Below are positions 18,034-26,127 of a DNA stretch of 56,474 bases, piece after piece. The DNA is taken from positions 1-56,474 of the forward strand of contig NZ_MLYR01000026.1 of assembly GCF_001866655.1 (NCBI RefSeq), given 5' to 3'. The notes below the pieces were generated by a model. It was not told where the DNA came from. It ran no database searches and was given only the letters and a program-made list of their open reading frames with translations. Each line of letters starts with the position of its first letter. Position 1 is the first letter of the stretch. This DNA is from Bacillus sp. MUM 116 (GTDB lineage Bacteria > Bacillota > Bacilli > Bacillales > Cytobacillaceae). The translations under genes and the position numbers were made by a program.

Positions 18034-19481
18034 TACTTATCGCCTCTGTTCCAAACAATTAATTTCATCTCAGTCATTTCTTCTACCGCATATTTAAGCC
18101 CTTCACGTCCGGTACCGCTCTCTTTTACGCCGCCGTAAGGCATGTTATCTACCCGGAAGGTTGGGATATCATTAATCATAACCGCCCCTACTTCAAGCGC
18201 TTCACTTGCAAATAGTGCATGATCAATATTTTTCGTATAAACACCTGCCTGTAAACCATATCTTGAATTGTTCACGTATCCAATCGCTTCTTCAACTGAT
18301 TTTACTTTATTCACGATCACAACCGGGGCAAATACCTCTTGGCAGGATACCTTTAACAATGGATCGACATTCGTAATTACGGTTGGTTCTAAAATACCAT
18401 CTTTTAGTTTTCCTCCGGCTAAAACCACTGCATCGTTTTGTTTTGCTTCTTCAATCCAGCTTAATGCCCGTTCTGTTTCTTTTTTCGAAATTAACGAAGA
18501 AATATAGGTTTCCGGATCTAACGGATTTCCCACCTTTAATTTCTTCGCAGCTTCAACGAATTTTTCAACAAATTGATCATATACCTCTTCGTGAGCGTAA
18601 ACGCGCTGCAGGGAAATACAAACCTGTCCTTGATTTGAGAATGCCCCCATAATACAGCGGTCAATCACCTGATCAATGTTTGTATCTTTGTCTAAGATTA
18701 CCGCAGCATTTGAACCAAGCTCTAAAGTGGTTTTCTTTAAGCCTGCTTTATTGCGTATTCCAATTCCAACCGCTGGACTTCCTGTAAAGGTAATCATTTG
18801 TACACGGTCATCTTTGATAATCGCTTCGCCTACAACTGAACCTGATCCTGTTACAACATTCAGTACTCCGTCCGGAAGTCCGGCTTCTTTGAAAAGCTCG
18901 GCAATATAGAGTGCGGATAACGGAGTCTGTGAAGCTGGTTTTAACACGATTGAATTACCGGAAGCAATCGCAGGTCCAACTTTATGGGCAACAAGATTCA
19001 TCGGAAAGTTAAATGGTGTAATCGCTCCGATTACCCCAATCGGCTTGCGTACAGTATAACCGATTCTTCCCACTCCGCCTTGAGCAGCATCAAAAGGAAT
19101 TGTTTCACCGTGAATTCTTTTTGCTTCTTCAGCTGCGAATTTATAGGTTTCAATTGTTCTGGATACTTCACCTTTAGCAAAAGAAATCGGCTTGGCTGAT
19201 TCAATTGCAATCACTTCCGCAGCTTCGTCTGCTCTTTCTTTCAATAATTCTACCACTTTTTCTAAAATTGCTGACCTCTCAAATGCTGGCATTTTCGAGA
19301 TGACTTGAAATGCTTTCTGTGCTGCTTTAATGGCCTCTTTCGTTAATTGCTCATCTGCCATTGCAATTTCTGCAATCACCTCATCTGAATATGGAGAGTA
19401 AAGCGGCGCATAAGCGGGTGCCTCTACATCTTGGCCATTAATAAATAAGTGCTTCTTTTCTGCAATTTTTACATTTGTCAT
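18033..19481 (-). CDS. NAD-dependent aldehyde dehydrogenase (candidate malic semialdehyde dehydrogenase)
   Basis: 482 residues with the complete aldehyde dehydrogenase fold: TPFNFPMN, NAD-binding FTGSPAVG, catalytic Glu254 in LELGSNAA and nucleophile Cys288 in GQVC. It overlaps the Rieske gene by four bases (ATGA) and has GGAGG ten bases upstream. General family membership is certain. The specific role, oxidising malic semialdehyde to malate, is inferred from its position between a CntA-like Rieske oxygenase and a D-malate type dehydrogenase. Confidence 0.88.
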   Translation of the reverse strand: MTNVKIAEKKHLFINGQDVEAPAYAPLYSPYSDEVIAEIAMADEQLTKEAIKAAQKAFQVISKMPAFERSAILEKVVELLKERADEAAEVIAIESAKPISFAKGEVSRTIETYKFAAEEAKRIHGETIPFDAAQGGVGRIGYTVRKPIGVIGAITPFNFPMNLVAHKVGPAIASGNSIVLKPASQTPLSALYIAELFKEAGLPDGVLNVVTGSGSVVGEAIIKDDRVQMITFTGSPAVGIGIRNKAGLKKTTLELGSNAAVILDKDTNIDQVIDRCIMGAFSNQGQVCISLQRVYAHEEVYDQFVEKFVEAAKKLKVGNPLDPETYISSLISKKETERALSWIEEAKQNDAVVLAGGKLKDGILEPTVITNVDPLLKVSCQEVFAPVVIVNKVKSVEEAIGYVNNSRYGLQAGVYTKNIDHALFASEALEVGAVMINDIPTFRVDNMPYGGVKESGTGREGLKYAVEEMTEMKLIVWNRGDK

Positions 19482-20563
19482 CGTCCTAACGCCTCCAGTA
19501 CCATTTCGTGGAATTGAACAATTGCCTTTTCCGATTGAGAATATACTCCTTGGTTAAAAGCACGGGAACGGAATCCAATTTGTTCTAATTCGACTAAGTC
19601 AACATCTTCCTGTCTGACTTGCTCCGCAAATGTAACCAAATCCTTTTCTTCTTGTGTTAGGTTTTCATCTCTGAAGTAGTAAGTATATACCGCTAATGTA
19701 TTTTCATGATCAATTGGAATCATTTGAATGGTTGCCATATTTGCCGGCCCCGGATAAATAGTTACCATCAAGTTAGGCCATAACCAATAGAACTCTCCAC
19801 CCTGCATTTCTGCTTCATTTAAATCCGTTGTTCCCATTGTTTTATCCGGCTTAATCACTGATCCTTGAACGGAATAGTTTTGACAAGTAACAATTTGATA
19901 GTTTTTCATATCCAAAGTGGCAACAAAGCTTGGGTGTGCAACATGGCAGTGATCACACTCTAAATAATTGTCAATGAAAGCTTTCCAGTTTGCTTTGATT
20001 ATACGTGTTTTTTGATTAATTCTTTTAAGCTCGCCCAGGAACGGAAACTTGCGTAAACGGTCGAAGAAATCACCATATGTTTCATTTAAAGATTTCGCAT
20101 TATCATCAAGGTTAACAAAAATTAATGACTCTAAAATTTCCATTCTTACAGATCTTAAACAGCGGTCACTGACACAGTGTGCATCTTCGCCTGTAAAGTT
20201 AGGCGCTTTATTTAATTCTCCATTTAAACGGAAAGTCCACCCATGGTAACCGCATTGAAGAATTTTCTTTTGACCGGACTCATTTTTCTCAAGCTTAGTC
20301 GCACGGTGCGGGCAAACATTATAAAATGCACGAATCACTTCGTCCATCCCACGTGTAACAATAATTGGCTCACCTGCTACATCCGTGGTAAAAAACTGTC
20401 CCGGTTTTTCTAACTGACTTACATGGCCCACTAATTGCCATGATTTTGCGAAAACATCTTCCATTTCTTGCTCTAACACTTTTGGATCTGTATATAAATC
20501 ATAGGTTAATGTTCTTTCAAAGGTTCGATTCGCTTTATTTTGAACTTCATTATAAGTTGCCAT
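19478..20563 (-). CDS. Rieske non-haem iron oxygenase, CntA/GbcA-like (candidate carnitine monooxygenase)
   Basis: A 361-residue oxygenase component. The Rieske centre is CPH (84-86) with CGYH (104-107), and the catalytic iron site is NYLECDHCHVAHP (His205, His210). The bridging residue is Glu202, not the Asp of most Rieske dioxygenases. Glu in a YLEC(x)HC context is typical of the quaternary-ammonium group that includes carnitine monooxygenase CntA and glycine betaine demethylase GbcA. It would need an FMN/2Fe-2S reductase (CntB-like), and none is encoded in this window. AGAGGAGG lies ten bases before the ATG. It is the first gene of an operon behind a sigma-54 promoter. Other quaternary amines are possible substrates. 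Confidence 0.82.
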   Translation of the reverse strand: MATYNEVQNKANRTFERTLTYDLYTDPKVLEQEMEDVFAKSWQLVGHVSQLEKPGQFFTTDVAGEPIIVTRGMDEVIRAFYNVCPHRATKLEKNESGQKKILQCGYHGWTFRLNGELNKAPNFTGEDAHCVSDRCLRSVRMEILESLIFVNLDDNAKSLNETYGDFFDRLRKFPFLGELKRINQKTRIIKANWKAFIDNYLECDHCHVAHPSFVATLDMKNYQIVTCQNYSVQGSVIKPDKTMGTTDLNEAEMQGGEFYWLWPNLMVTIYPGPANMATIQMIPIDHENTLAVYTYYFRDENLTQEEKDLVTFAEQVRQEDVDLVELEQIGFRSRAFNQGVYSQSEKAIVQFHEMVLEALGR

Positions 20564-20738
20564 TTTTATTTATCCTCCTCTAAAGGTTCATATTTTTTAT
20601 GATAAAAAATTTCTTTTCTAAGCAATTATTTCAGCACTCTAATCTGTGAAGGCCATCTCCCCTTTCAAAAATCAAATTTAAAATGAGTTACTTTCAATTC
20701 ACTCTCGAAATTCCTAAATACAACGTGGCAATAGTAAT

Positions 20739-20754
20739 AATTAAGCGTTTACAG
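20739..20754 (-). promoter_or_regulatory. possible cre site in the Rieske operon leader
   Basis: The minus-strand core TGTAAACGCTTAAT matches the first two thirds of the CcpA consensus but not its final CA. It lies downstream of the sigma-54 promoter. Confidence 0.35.
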
Positions 20755-20817
20755 AATAATGAATATTTTGTTTAATTAAATCAGGTAGATTATTTAACTA
20801 AACTCACTTTTAATTAA

Positions 20818-20833
20818 TGCAAGTATCGTGCCA
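20818..20833 (-). promoter_or_regulatory. sigma-54 (SigL) promoter of the Rieske operon
   Basis: Minus-strand TGGCACGATACTTGCA fits the -24/-12 consensus TGGCAC-N5-TTGC exactly, with the GG and GC elements correctly spaced. It lies between the operon and the divergent sigma-54 activator gene. The leader to the first gene would be roughly 245 bases, longer than usual. Confidence 0.85.
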
Positions 20834-20879
20834 AAACCATAAATAGTTGAATTACTTAGAAAAGTGTCATTATTCTTTC

Positions 20880-20926
20880 GTGAATTGTTCCAATTTCGTT
20901 CAAAAAGTGAATTGATTTCAACTCAC
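20880..20926. promoter_or_regulatory. dyad sites for the sigma-54 activator
   Basis: A near-palindrome GTGAATTGATTTCAACTCAC lies at 20907-20926 and a related half-conserved site GTGAATTGTTCCAATTTCG at 20880-20898, about 50-90 bases upstream of the -24/-12 promoter. A third related sequence (TGAGTTACTTTCAATTCACT) is at 20684-20703, inside the leader. The position suits enhancer sites; the binding protein is inferred. Confidence 0.5.
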
Positions 20927-20968
20927 TTGAATTAAAACTAACTCATCTATCCAGGGAGGGTTTCCCGA

Positions 20969-22327
20969 ATGGTTTCTAAAATACAAAGTCCTTTCGAAAT
21001 CACTGTTGAGACATTAAAAAAAATTCTTGATAATTCATCAGACGAAATTTTTGTAATAGACTCTGAACAACGTATCGTTTTCGTTAATAGCGTCTGTGAA
21101 AGACATTACGGATTAAAGCCGGAAGAGGTTGTGGGGAATTATAATGCAGAGTTATTTGCAAAAGGATATTGGAAGCCTTCCATTGTTCCTTTCGTATTCA
21201 AAGAAAAAAAACCTGTCAGTATTAAGCAAACGACTTATTTAGGGGCGGAACTTTTAACGACGGCTGTTCCTATTTTAAATGACCAAAACGAAATCGAACT
21301 TGTTGTAACCACCTCACAGGAGTTACAAAACTATAAAAGTATTAAAAAGGAAAAAGAAAAGCAATCCCCTTCAGATCACCATAATAGCTCTACCCCCATC
21401 ACAAACTGTGAAAAGATGAAAAATATCTTAAAGGTTTGCGAAAAAATCGCTAAAGTCGACTCAACCATTTTAATCCAAGGTGAATCGGGAACAGGAAAAG
21501 GGGTTTTATCTCATTACATTCATGATATAAGCAGGCGGAAAGACAAAACTTTTTTAAAAATAAATTGTGCAGCATTACCGGAGGATTTACTTGAATCAGA
21601 GCTTTTTGGTTACTCAGAAGGGGCATTTACAGGGGCAAGCAAGTACGGTAAAAAAGGCTTGCTTGAAATAGCAGATCAAGGAACACTATTCTTGGACGAA
21701 ATTGGCGAGATGCCTTTATCACTTCAGGCAAAGCTACTCCAAGTTATTCAAGAAAAACAGTTCCTACCGATTGGCGGACATAAAATGAAAAAGGTAGATG
21801 TCCGGATTATTGCAGCAACGAACCGCGATTTAATTGACATGGTGCACAAGAACTTGTTTCGCGAGGACCTATTTTACCGCTTAAATATAATTGATATCCA
21901 GCTGCCGCCGCTTAGAGAGCGCAGGGAAGATATCATTCCGTTAACTTACAATTTTTTATATAAATTCAATAAGAAATATGAAATGAATAAAATCATCTCG
22001 CAAGATTGTTTGGACCTATTTTATTGGTATTCCTGGCCGGGGAATATCCGCCAGCTCGAAAATGTGATGGAAAGGCTGGTCGTTACCAGTGACTCAATTA
22101 TCCAACAAAATGATTTACCTGATTTAATCTTAAAAAACATAAAACCGCAAACACAGCATATCCTCCCCTCTAATCTGGATGATGCAATTGAGCATGTGAA
22201 GAAGACACTGGTATTGCAATCCTATAAAAAACATAAAAGTTCTAGAAAAGTGGCAAAAGATTTAAATATCAGCCAAACAAGGGCTGTGAAGTTGATTAAT
22301 CAGTACAGCGAAGATATGGAAGAATAA
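20969..22327 (+). CDS. sigma-54-dependent transcriptional activator with PAS sensor
   Basis: 452 residues in the order PAS domain (about 12-115), linker, AAA+ domain with Walker A GESGTGKG (171-178), the sigma-54-contacting GAFTGA loop (218-223), Walker B LFLDE (240-244) and an arginine-finger region, then a C-terminal helix-turn-helix (about 420-445, SSRKVAKDLNISQTRAVKL). This is the RocR/BkdR/AcoR type of SigL activator. It is divergent from the Rieske operon, whose -24/-12 promoter lies between them, so it almost certainly activates that operon. The signal bound by the PAS domain is unknown. GGGAGGG lies upstream of the ATG. Confidence 0.92.
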   Translation: MVSKIQSPFEITVETLKKILDNSSDEIFVIDSEQRIVFVNSVCERHYGLKPEEVVGNYNAELFAKGYWKPSIVPFVFKEKKPVSIKQTTYLGAELLTTAVPILNDQNEIELVVTTSQELQNYKSIKKEKEKQSPSDHHNSSTPITNCEKMKNILKVCEKIAKVDSTILIQGESGTGKGVLSHYIHDISRRKDKTFLKINCAALPEDLLESELFGYSEGAFTGASKYGKKGLLEIADQGTLFLDEIGEMPLSLQAKLLQVIQEKQFLPIGGHKMKKVDVRIIAATNRDLIDMVHKNLFREDLFYRLNIIDIQLPPLRERREDIIPLTYNFLYKFNKKYEMNKIISQDCLDLFYWYSWPGNIRQLENVMERLVVTSDSIIQQNDLPDLILKNIKPQTQHILPSNLDDAIEHVKKTLVLQSYKKHKSSRKVAKDLNISQTRAVKLINQYSEDMEE

Positions 22328-22456
22328 AAAATGGCCAATTCCATTTTAGAAGTCTATCCTTTTTCAATTGATTACCTACCGTAAAAAAACAACATTTACC
22401 GGGATGTCATTAATCCAAAAGCTCATCATTATGGAAAAAGTTAGGTAACTAAAATA

Positions 22457-22496
22457 AAAAGATGTGAGATCACGATTGATTTCACATCTTTTTTTG
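22457..22496. terminator. bidirectional terminator between convergent genes
   Basis: A stem AAAGATGTGA / TTCACATCTTT has a T run on the plus side and an A run on the minus side. It lies between the activator (plus) and the MFS gene (minus). Confidence 0.85.
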
Positions 22497-22517
22497 ATTT
22501 TTCAAATGCTTGGTTAT

Positions 22518-23798
22518 TTACCCCAATGTTGCATGCGACTTCATCCGAATTTCGTAGGAACTGAAGATTTTCCCATATAAATAAGCAAAACTCAATTGTA
22601 AACCGGAAGCAATGTAAAAAGGCAGGGCAAGCGAACCCAATCCAAAAAGATAACCAGTGAAATACGGTGCAATCGAAGTGGGCAGCCGCATTGAAAAGAG
22701 ATTGATGCTTGATGCGAAACCTCGGCGCATATCGCGGGTCAAACTCACACTCAGCGCTTGCTGTGCTCCTTGTGTGCCCCGGTTTAAAGCCGTTCGAATG
22801 ATATACAAGACAGAAACAAGGAGATAAGAAGATAGTAAGGGCATGAGAATCAACAACAGACTGGCTATGAAACGAACCAACACAATGGAACGGATTGTCC
22901 CATGTTTTTGGGATAATCTAGCCTGCAAAATGGAGGTAACGCCCGTCGCGAAAAATGTAACCGCTAATGTGCTCCCAATTTGTGTATGGCTAGCCCCAAA
23001 TTTAGCCGCAAACCAATAAGACATCATCGGCCCCGTCAAACCAATGGCAATCCCATTTAGAATATTAATTCCAGCCAGCTTCAAGATCGCCGCATTTTCT
23101 TCCTGTAAGATTTTCTTTTCATGATTCCCAGACTTCTCTTTTATGTATCCATGTTGTCTACCTATTTTCTCTTCCTGAATGGTTAGAATAATGGATGCAG
23201 TAACAAGTGATAAAACGAAAATAATGCAGAATACGAGGCAATAACCAGATAATTGTTGAAGGTTATTTTCCCATAAAGGCAAAGTCCCCGCCAGCACCGC
23301 GCCCGCGGCCATTCCGAAAAAGCTGAGGGCATTATTCACGCTATATACCCTTCCACGTTCAGATTTTAGGATATAACTCGCCAACCAAGCCTGCTCTGCC
23401 GGGGCACACGGACTTGGAGAGCCGGCATCCGCTTTTCCAAAACCGGAAAGTGTAATCGCAATAAATAACATAATCGTGTTTGTAGATAATATCCCAAGCA
23501 ATGCACATCCGGCTGTTACTAGTTCAGAAAAAAGAATAAACGGTTTTCTCCCCCAGCGATCACTATAAATCCCTATGACTGGAGCTAGTCCCACACCGAG
23601 TAACCCTCCGGCAGCAATCACACTTCCAATCGCAGCCGTACTCCACCCTAGTGCATCAAGATATAGTGCCAAATCAACTACCAGCATACCTTGTCCGATG
23701 CTTCTTAAGGCATTGACCAGCATGAGTTTTCTGGCTGACGGATGAATTTGCCTTGCTGGAGCTTCAACCATCTTACTAAACTTAAACTTAAACTTCAT
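22518..23798 (-). CDS. MFS transporter
   Basis: A 426-residue major facilitator permease with about 12 membrane segments. The loop 2-3 motif is SDRWGRKPF. A charged insertion (QEEKIGRQHGYIKEKSGNHEKKI) marks the central loop. The start ATG 23798 follows AGTGG; a frame from 23873 has no ribosome site. The substrate is unknown. It follows the regulator of the Rieske operon in convergent orientation, so it may export or import a pathway compound, but the link is only positional. Confidence 0.85.
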   Translation of the reverse strand: MKFKFKFSKMVEAPARQIHPSARKLMLVNALRSIGQGMLVVDLALYLDALGWSTAAIGSVIAAGGLLGVGLAPVIGIYSDRWGRKPFILFSELVTAGCALLGILSTNTIMLFIAITLSGFGKADAGSPSPCAPAEQAWLASYILKSERGRVYSVNNALSFFGMAAGAVLAGTLPLWENNLQQLSGYCLVFCIIFVLSLVTASIILTIQEEKIGRQHGYIKEKSGNHEKKILQEENAAILKLAGINILNGIAIGLTGPMMSYWFAAKFGASHTQIGSTLAVTFFATGVTSILQARLSQKHGTIRSIVLVRFIASLLLILMPLLSSYLLVSVLYIIRTALNRGTQGAQQALSVSLTRDMRRGFASSINLFSMRLPTSIAPYFTGYLFGLGSLALPFYIASGLQLSFAYLYGKIFSSYEIRMKSHATLG

Positions 23799-23953
23799 TT
23801 GGACCACTTCTTTTCCATTTTTCCTGAATGCAATTTTAGTAAATATATATTTGGAATGTTCTCGATTCACCAAGCATGCAGGATTCTATACTTAAAAGAG
23901 TTCCAAACGTCACTGTTATTTATGCAAAAATTTCATTTTTGAATATGAATCAT

Positions 23954-25252
23954 TTAATTAATAAATCCCAGCCTTTTCGCTTCATTTTCCAATTCCTCAC
24001 GAAACTTTGGATGAGCAATTTTGATTAATTCCTTTGATCGTTGTGAAATACTTTTTCCTCGTAACTCGGCAACACCATATTCAGTTACGACCCGATCGAC
24101 ATCATTTTTGGAAGTCGTAACTACTGACCCAGGAGTCAGGCAAGGTTGAATTCTTGAGATAGAACCATCTTTTGTAGTTGAATGCAGACAAATAAAACCT
24201 TTTCCCTTTTTAGCAAGACGAGCTCCTAAAGCAAAATCCACTTGCCCCCCACTTGAACTATAATATTTACCACCAATTGTCTCCGACGCACATTGGCCGA
24301 AGAAATCGACCTCTGTTGTTGCATTAATGGAAACCATTTTGTCTTCTTTTGCTATTTCACTGGGATCATTCACCATTTCAACAGGAAGAAATTCAACACC
24401 AGTATTTTCGTGAATGAACTCATATAACTTTTTGGTCCCTAATGCAAAAGTTGCGACTGCCTTCCCTGGATATGTTTTTTTCTCGATTCCATTTACAATT
24501 CCCGCTTCTATTAAGTCAACCACTCCGTCAGATAATAATTCTGTGTGTATCCCCAGATTTTTATGATTATTTAACAAACTTATGACTGCATTCGGAATAG
24601 CCCCAATGCCTGATTGAATTGTAGATCCGTCCGCGATTTGCTCTGTAATAAAAGTTGCTATACATTGGTCTATTTCCGTGATAGGAGGGGGAAAAACTTC
24701 ATGTAAAGGATAATTAACAGGAATATACCCTTCTATTTGACTAATATGGATCTGATTGGATCCAAAGGTGCGCGGCATCTGTTGATTGACCTCTAAGTAA
24801 AAAGGAACTTTCCCTATAAAAGAAGCGACATAATCCGCTTGGGTACCTAAGGAGAAGAACCCATGCTCATCCATCGGGGATGCACAGGATAAAACAAGAG
24901 AAGTCTTCGTCGATTCACGCAATAGACGTGGAACTTCATGAAAGTGATTTGGAACAAGCTCACACTGCCCTTGTAAAAAAGCCTTTCGTGAAGCTTCGCT
25001 TAAAAAATAAGCAACATAGGACAGTGATGGTTTCATTTTTCCATGGATGTACGATCGTTCCTTTAATGCATGCATTTGGTGGATTCTAACATTCTGAAAG
25101 TGATCAGCATTTTCCTCTATCATATCCAATAATACTTTAGGTTCTCCATTGGCAATCGGAAGAATGAGATCATCTCCATCCCGAATGAAGGATAACACAT
25201 CTTCTGGCTCTTTCTTTTTTATTTTCAACCATTGCTTAAATGAATTCTCCAT
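23954..25252 (-). CDS. acetyl-CoA hydrolase/CoA-transferase family protein
   Basis: A 432-residue member of the family that includes acetate and 4-hydroxybutyrate CoA-transferases. It has two similar CoA-transferase halves. Motifs include IQSGIGAIPNAV and a C-terminal segment VDRVVTEYGVAELRGKSISQR that is highly typical. It moves CoA between carboxylic acids. It lies 20 bases after a MaoC-type hydratase gene, with a ribosome site AAGGGG before the ATG, so the two form an operon for activation and hydration of a short-chain acid. The substrate is not evident. Confidence 0.85.
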   Translation of the reverse strand: MENSFKQWLKIKKKEPEDVLSFIRDGDDLILPIANGEPKVLLDMIEENADHFQNVRIHQMHALKERSYIHGKMKPSLSYVAYFLSEASRKAFLQGQCELVPNHFHEVPRLLRESTKTSLVLSCASPMDEHGFFSLGTQADYVASFIGKVPFYLEVNQQMPRTFGSNQIHISQIEGYIPVNYPLHEVFPPPITEIDQCIATFITEQIADGSTIQSGIGAIPNAVISLLNNHKNLGIHTELLSDGVVDLIEAGIVNGIEKKTYPGKAVATFALGTKKLYEFIHENTGVEFLPVEMVNDPSEIAKEDKMVSINATTEVDFFGQCASETIGGKYYSSSGGQVDFALGARLAKKGKGFICLHSTTKDGSISRIQPCLTPGSVVTTSKNDVDRVVTEYGVAELRGKSISQRSKELIKIAHPKFREELENEAKRLGFIN

Positions 25253-25272
25253 CCCAATCCCCTTTCTGTTTC

Positions 25273-25692
25273 TTAATATTTCTTCATTACCAGAGCTTCA
25301 CCATCTACAACCAATTCATCAAGTTGATTCCATATCTTTGTTTTTAGTTTAATTAATTTCTTGTCATCCCGTTTTTCCACTACTTCTACGATTGCTTTTA
25401 TGGTATCACCCATTCTGACAGGAGCTGTAAATGAAAAGTTTTGAGACAGATAGATCGAGTTAGGTCCAGGAAGCTTCATTCCAAGAACAGTGGAAATAAA
25501 ACTCCCAGTTAAAAGGCCATGGGCAATTCTTTCCTTAAAAAAAGTTTTTTTAGCAAATTCCTCATCTATGTGCATTGGGTTAAAATCACCTGTAAGACCT
25601 GCAAATTGATAAATATCAAATTCAGAAATTGTTTTGGAAAAAGCAGCGCTATCCCCTATTTGAATATCCTCATAGGTCAATTCTTTTTGCAT
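25273..25692 (-). CDS. MaoC-like (R)-specific enoyl-CoA hydratase
   Basis: A 139-residue single hot-dog domain protein. It carries the hydratase-2 motif AGLTGDFNPMHIDEEFA with the catalytic Asp and His, and AHGLLTGSFIS. The length and motifs match PhaJ-type enzymes that hydrate trans-2-enoyl-CoA to (R)-3-hydroxyacyl-CoA. AAAGGAG is seven to eight bases before the ATG. It heads a two-gene operon with the CoA-transferase. Confidence 0.85.
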   Translation of the reverse strand: MQKELTYEDIQIGDSAAFSKTISEFDIYQFAGLTGDFNPMHIDEEFAKKTFFKERIAHGLLTGSFISTVLGMKLPGPNSIYLSQNFSFTAPVRMGDTIKAIVEVVEKRDDKKLIKLKTKIWNQLDELVVDGEALVMKKY

Positions 25693-25754
25693 TTATGTAC
25701 ACTCCTTTCAGAATTATCATAAAGAACCACAATTCTCGAACATACAGTTTCCAT
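25677..25754 (-). CDS. possible 25-residue leader peptide overlapping the MaoC gene
   Basis: An ATG at 25754 has AGGAGG nine bases upstream. The frame (METVCSRIVVLYDNSERSVH...) ends 16 bases inside the MaoC gene in another frame. A good ribosome site and the overlap suggest translational coupling, but no homologue is recognised and it could be chance. Confidence 0.3.
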   Translation of the reverse strand: METVCSRIVVLYDNSERSVHKCKKN

Positions 25755-25862
25755 TTATTACATCCTCCTATTATCAATGCTATTTTCATCTTCAATATAC
25801 ACCTGTAAGTGATTAATATATGTGTAAATATTGTGAATTTTAAATTTACAACTGATGTAACC

Positions 25863-25999
25863 ACTGTTGATTTCCGTTCCAGGCGCTTCGCTTTCCGCGG
25901 GCGGTCCGGGGAGCCTCCTCGGCGCTTTAGCGCCTGTGGGGTCTCCCCTGCTCCGTACTCCCGCAGGAGTCTCGCGCCTTCCACTCCAATCAACATAGT
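25863..25999. repeat. Bacillaceae palindromic repeat, family B
   Basis: A GC-rich element with inverted ends (ACTGTTGATT ... AATCAACATAGT) and internal stems (AGGCGCTTCG, GGCGCTTTAGCGCC, CTCCCGCAGGAG). It is unlike the AT-rich surroundings and resembles a widespread intergenic repeat of Bacillaceae. It lies between the pqqE terminator and the MaoC operon. A frame spanning it is not a gene. Confidence 0.7.
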
Positions 26000-26075
26000 T
26001 TCAATATCCACAATGAGCTTTAACACAACCCTTTTCTAAAGGATCAACACTATTAATTTTCATAGCTTAGTGAAG

Positions 26076-26116
26076 AAAAAAAGCGCTAAAGGTTATGTAT
26101 AGAGCCCTTTTAGCGC
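26076..26116 (-). terminator. pqq operon terminator
   Basis: Minus-strand GCGCTAAAAGG pairs with CCTTTAGCGC and is followed by TTTTTTT, shortly after the pqqE stop. Confidence 0.9.
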
Positions 26117-26127
26117 AAAATGGACAT

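Noticed and set aside
16951..25692. A CntB-type reductase gene for the Rieske oxygenase
   Set aside because: No ferredoxin-reductase-like sequence with FMN/NAD and 2Fe-2S motifs was found anywhere in the window.
25670..26026. A 118-codon frame before the MaoC gene, with a matching frame on the other strand
   Set aside because: It reads through the GC-rich family B repeat; composition and strand symmetry mark it as non-coding.
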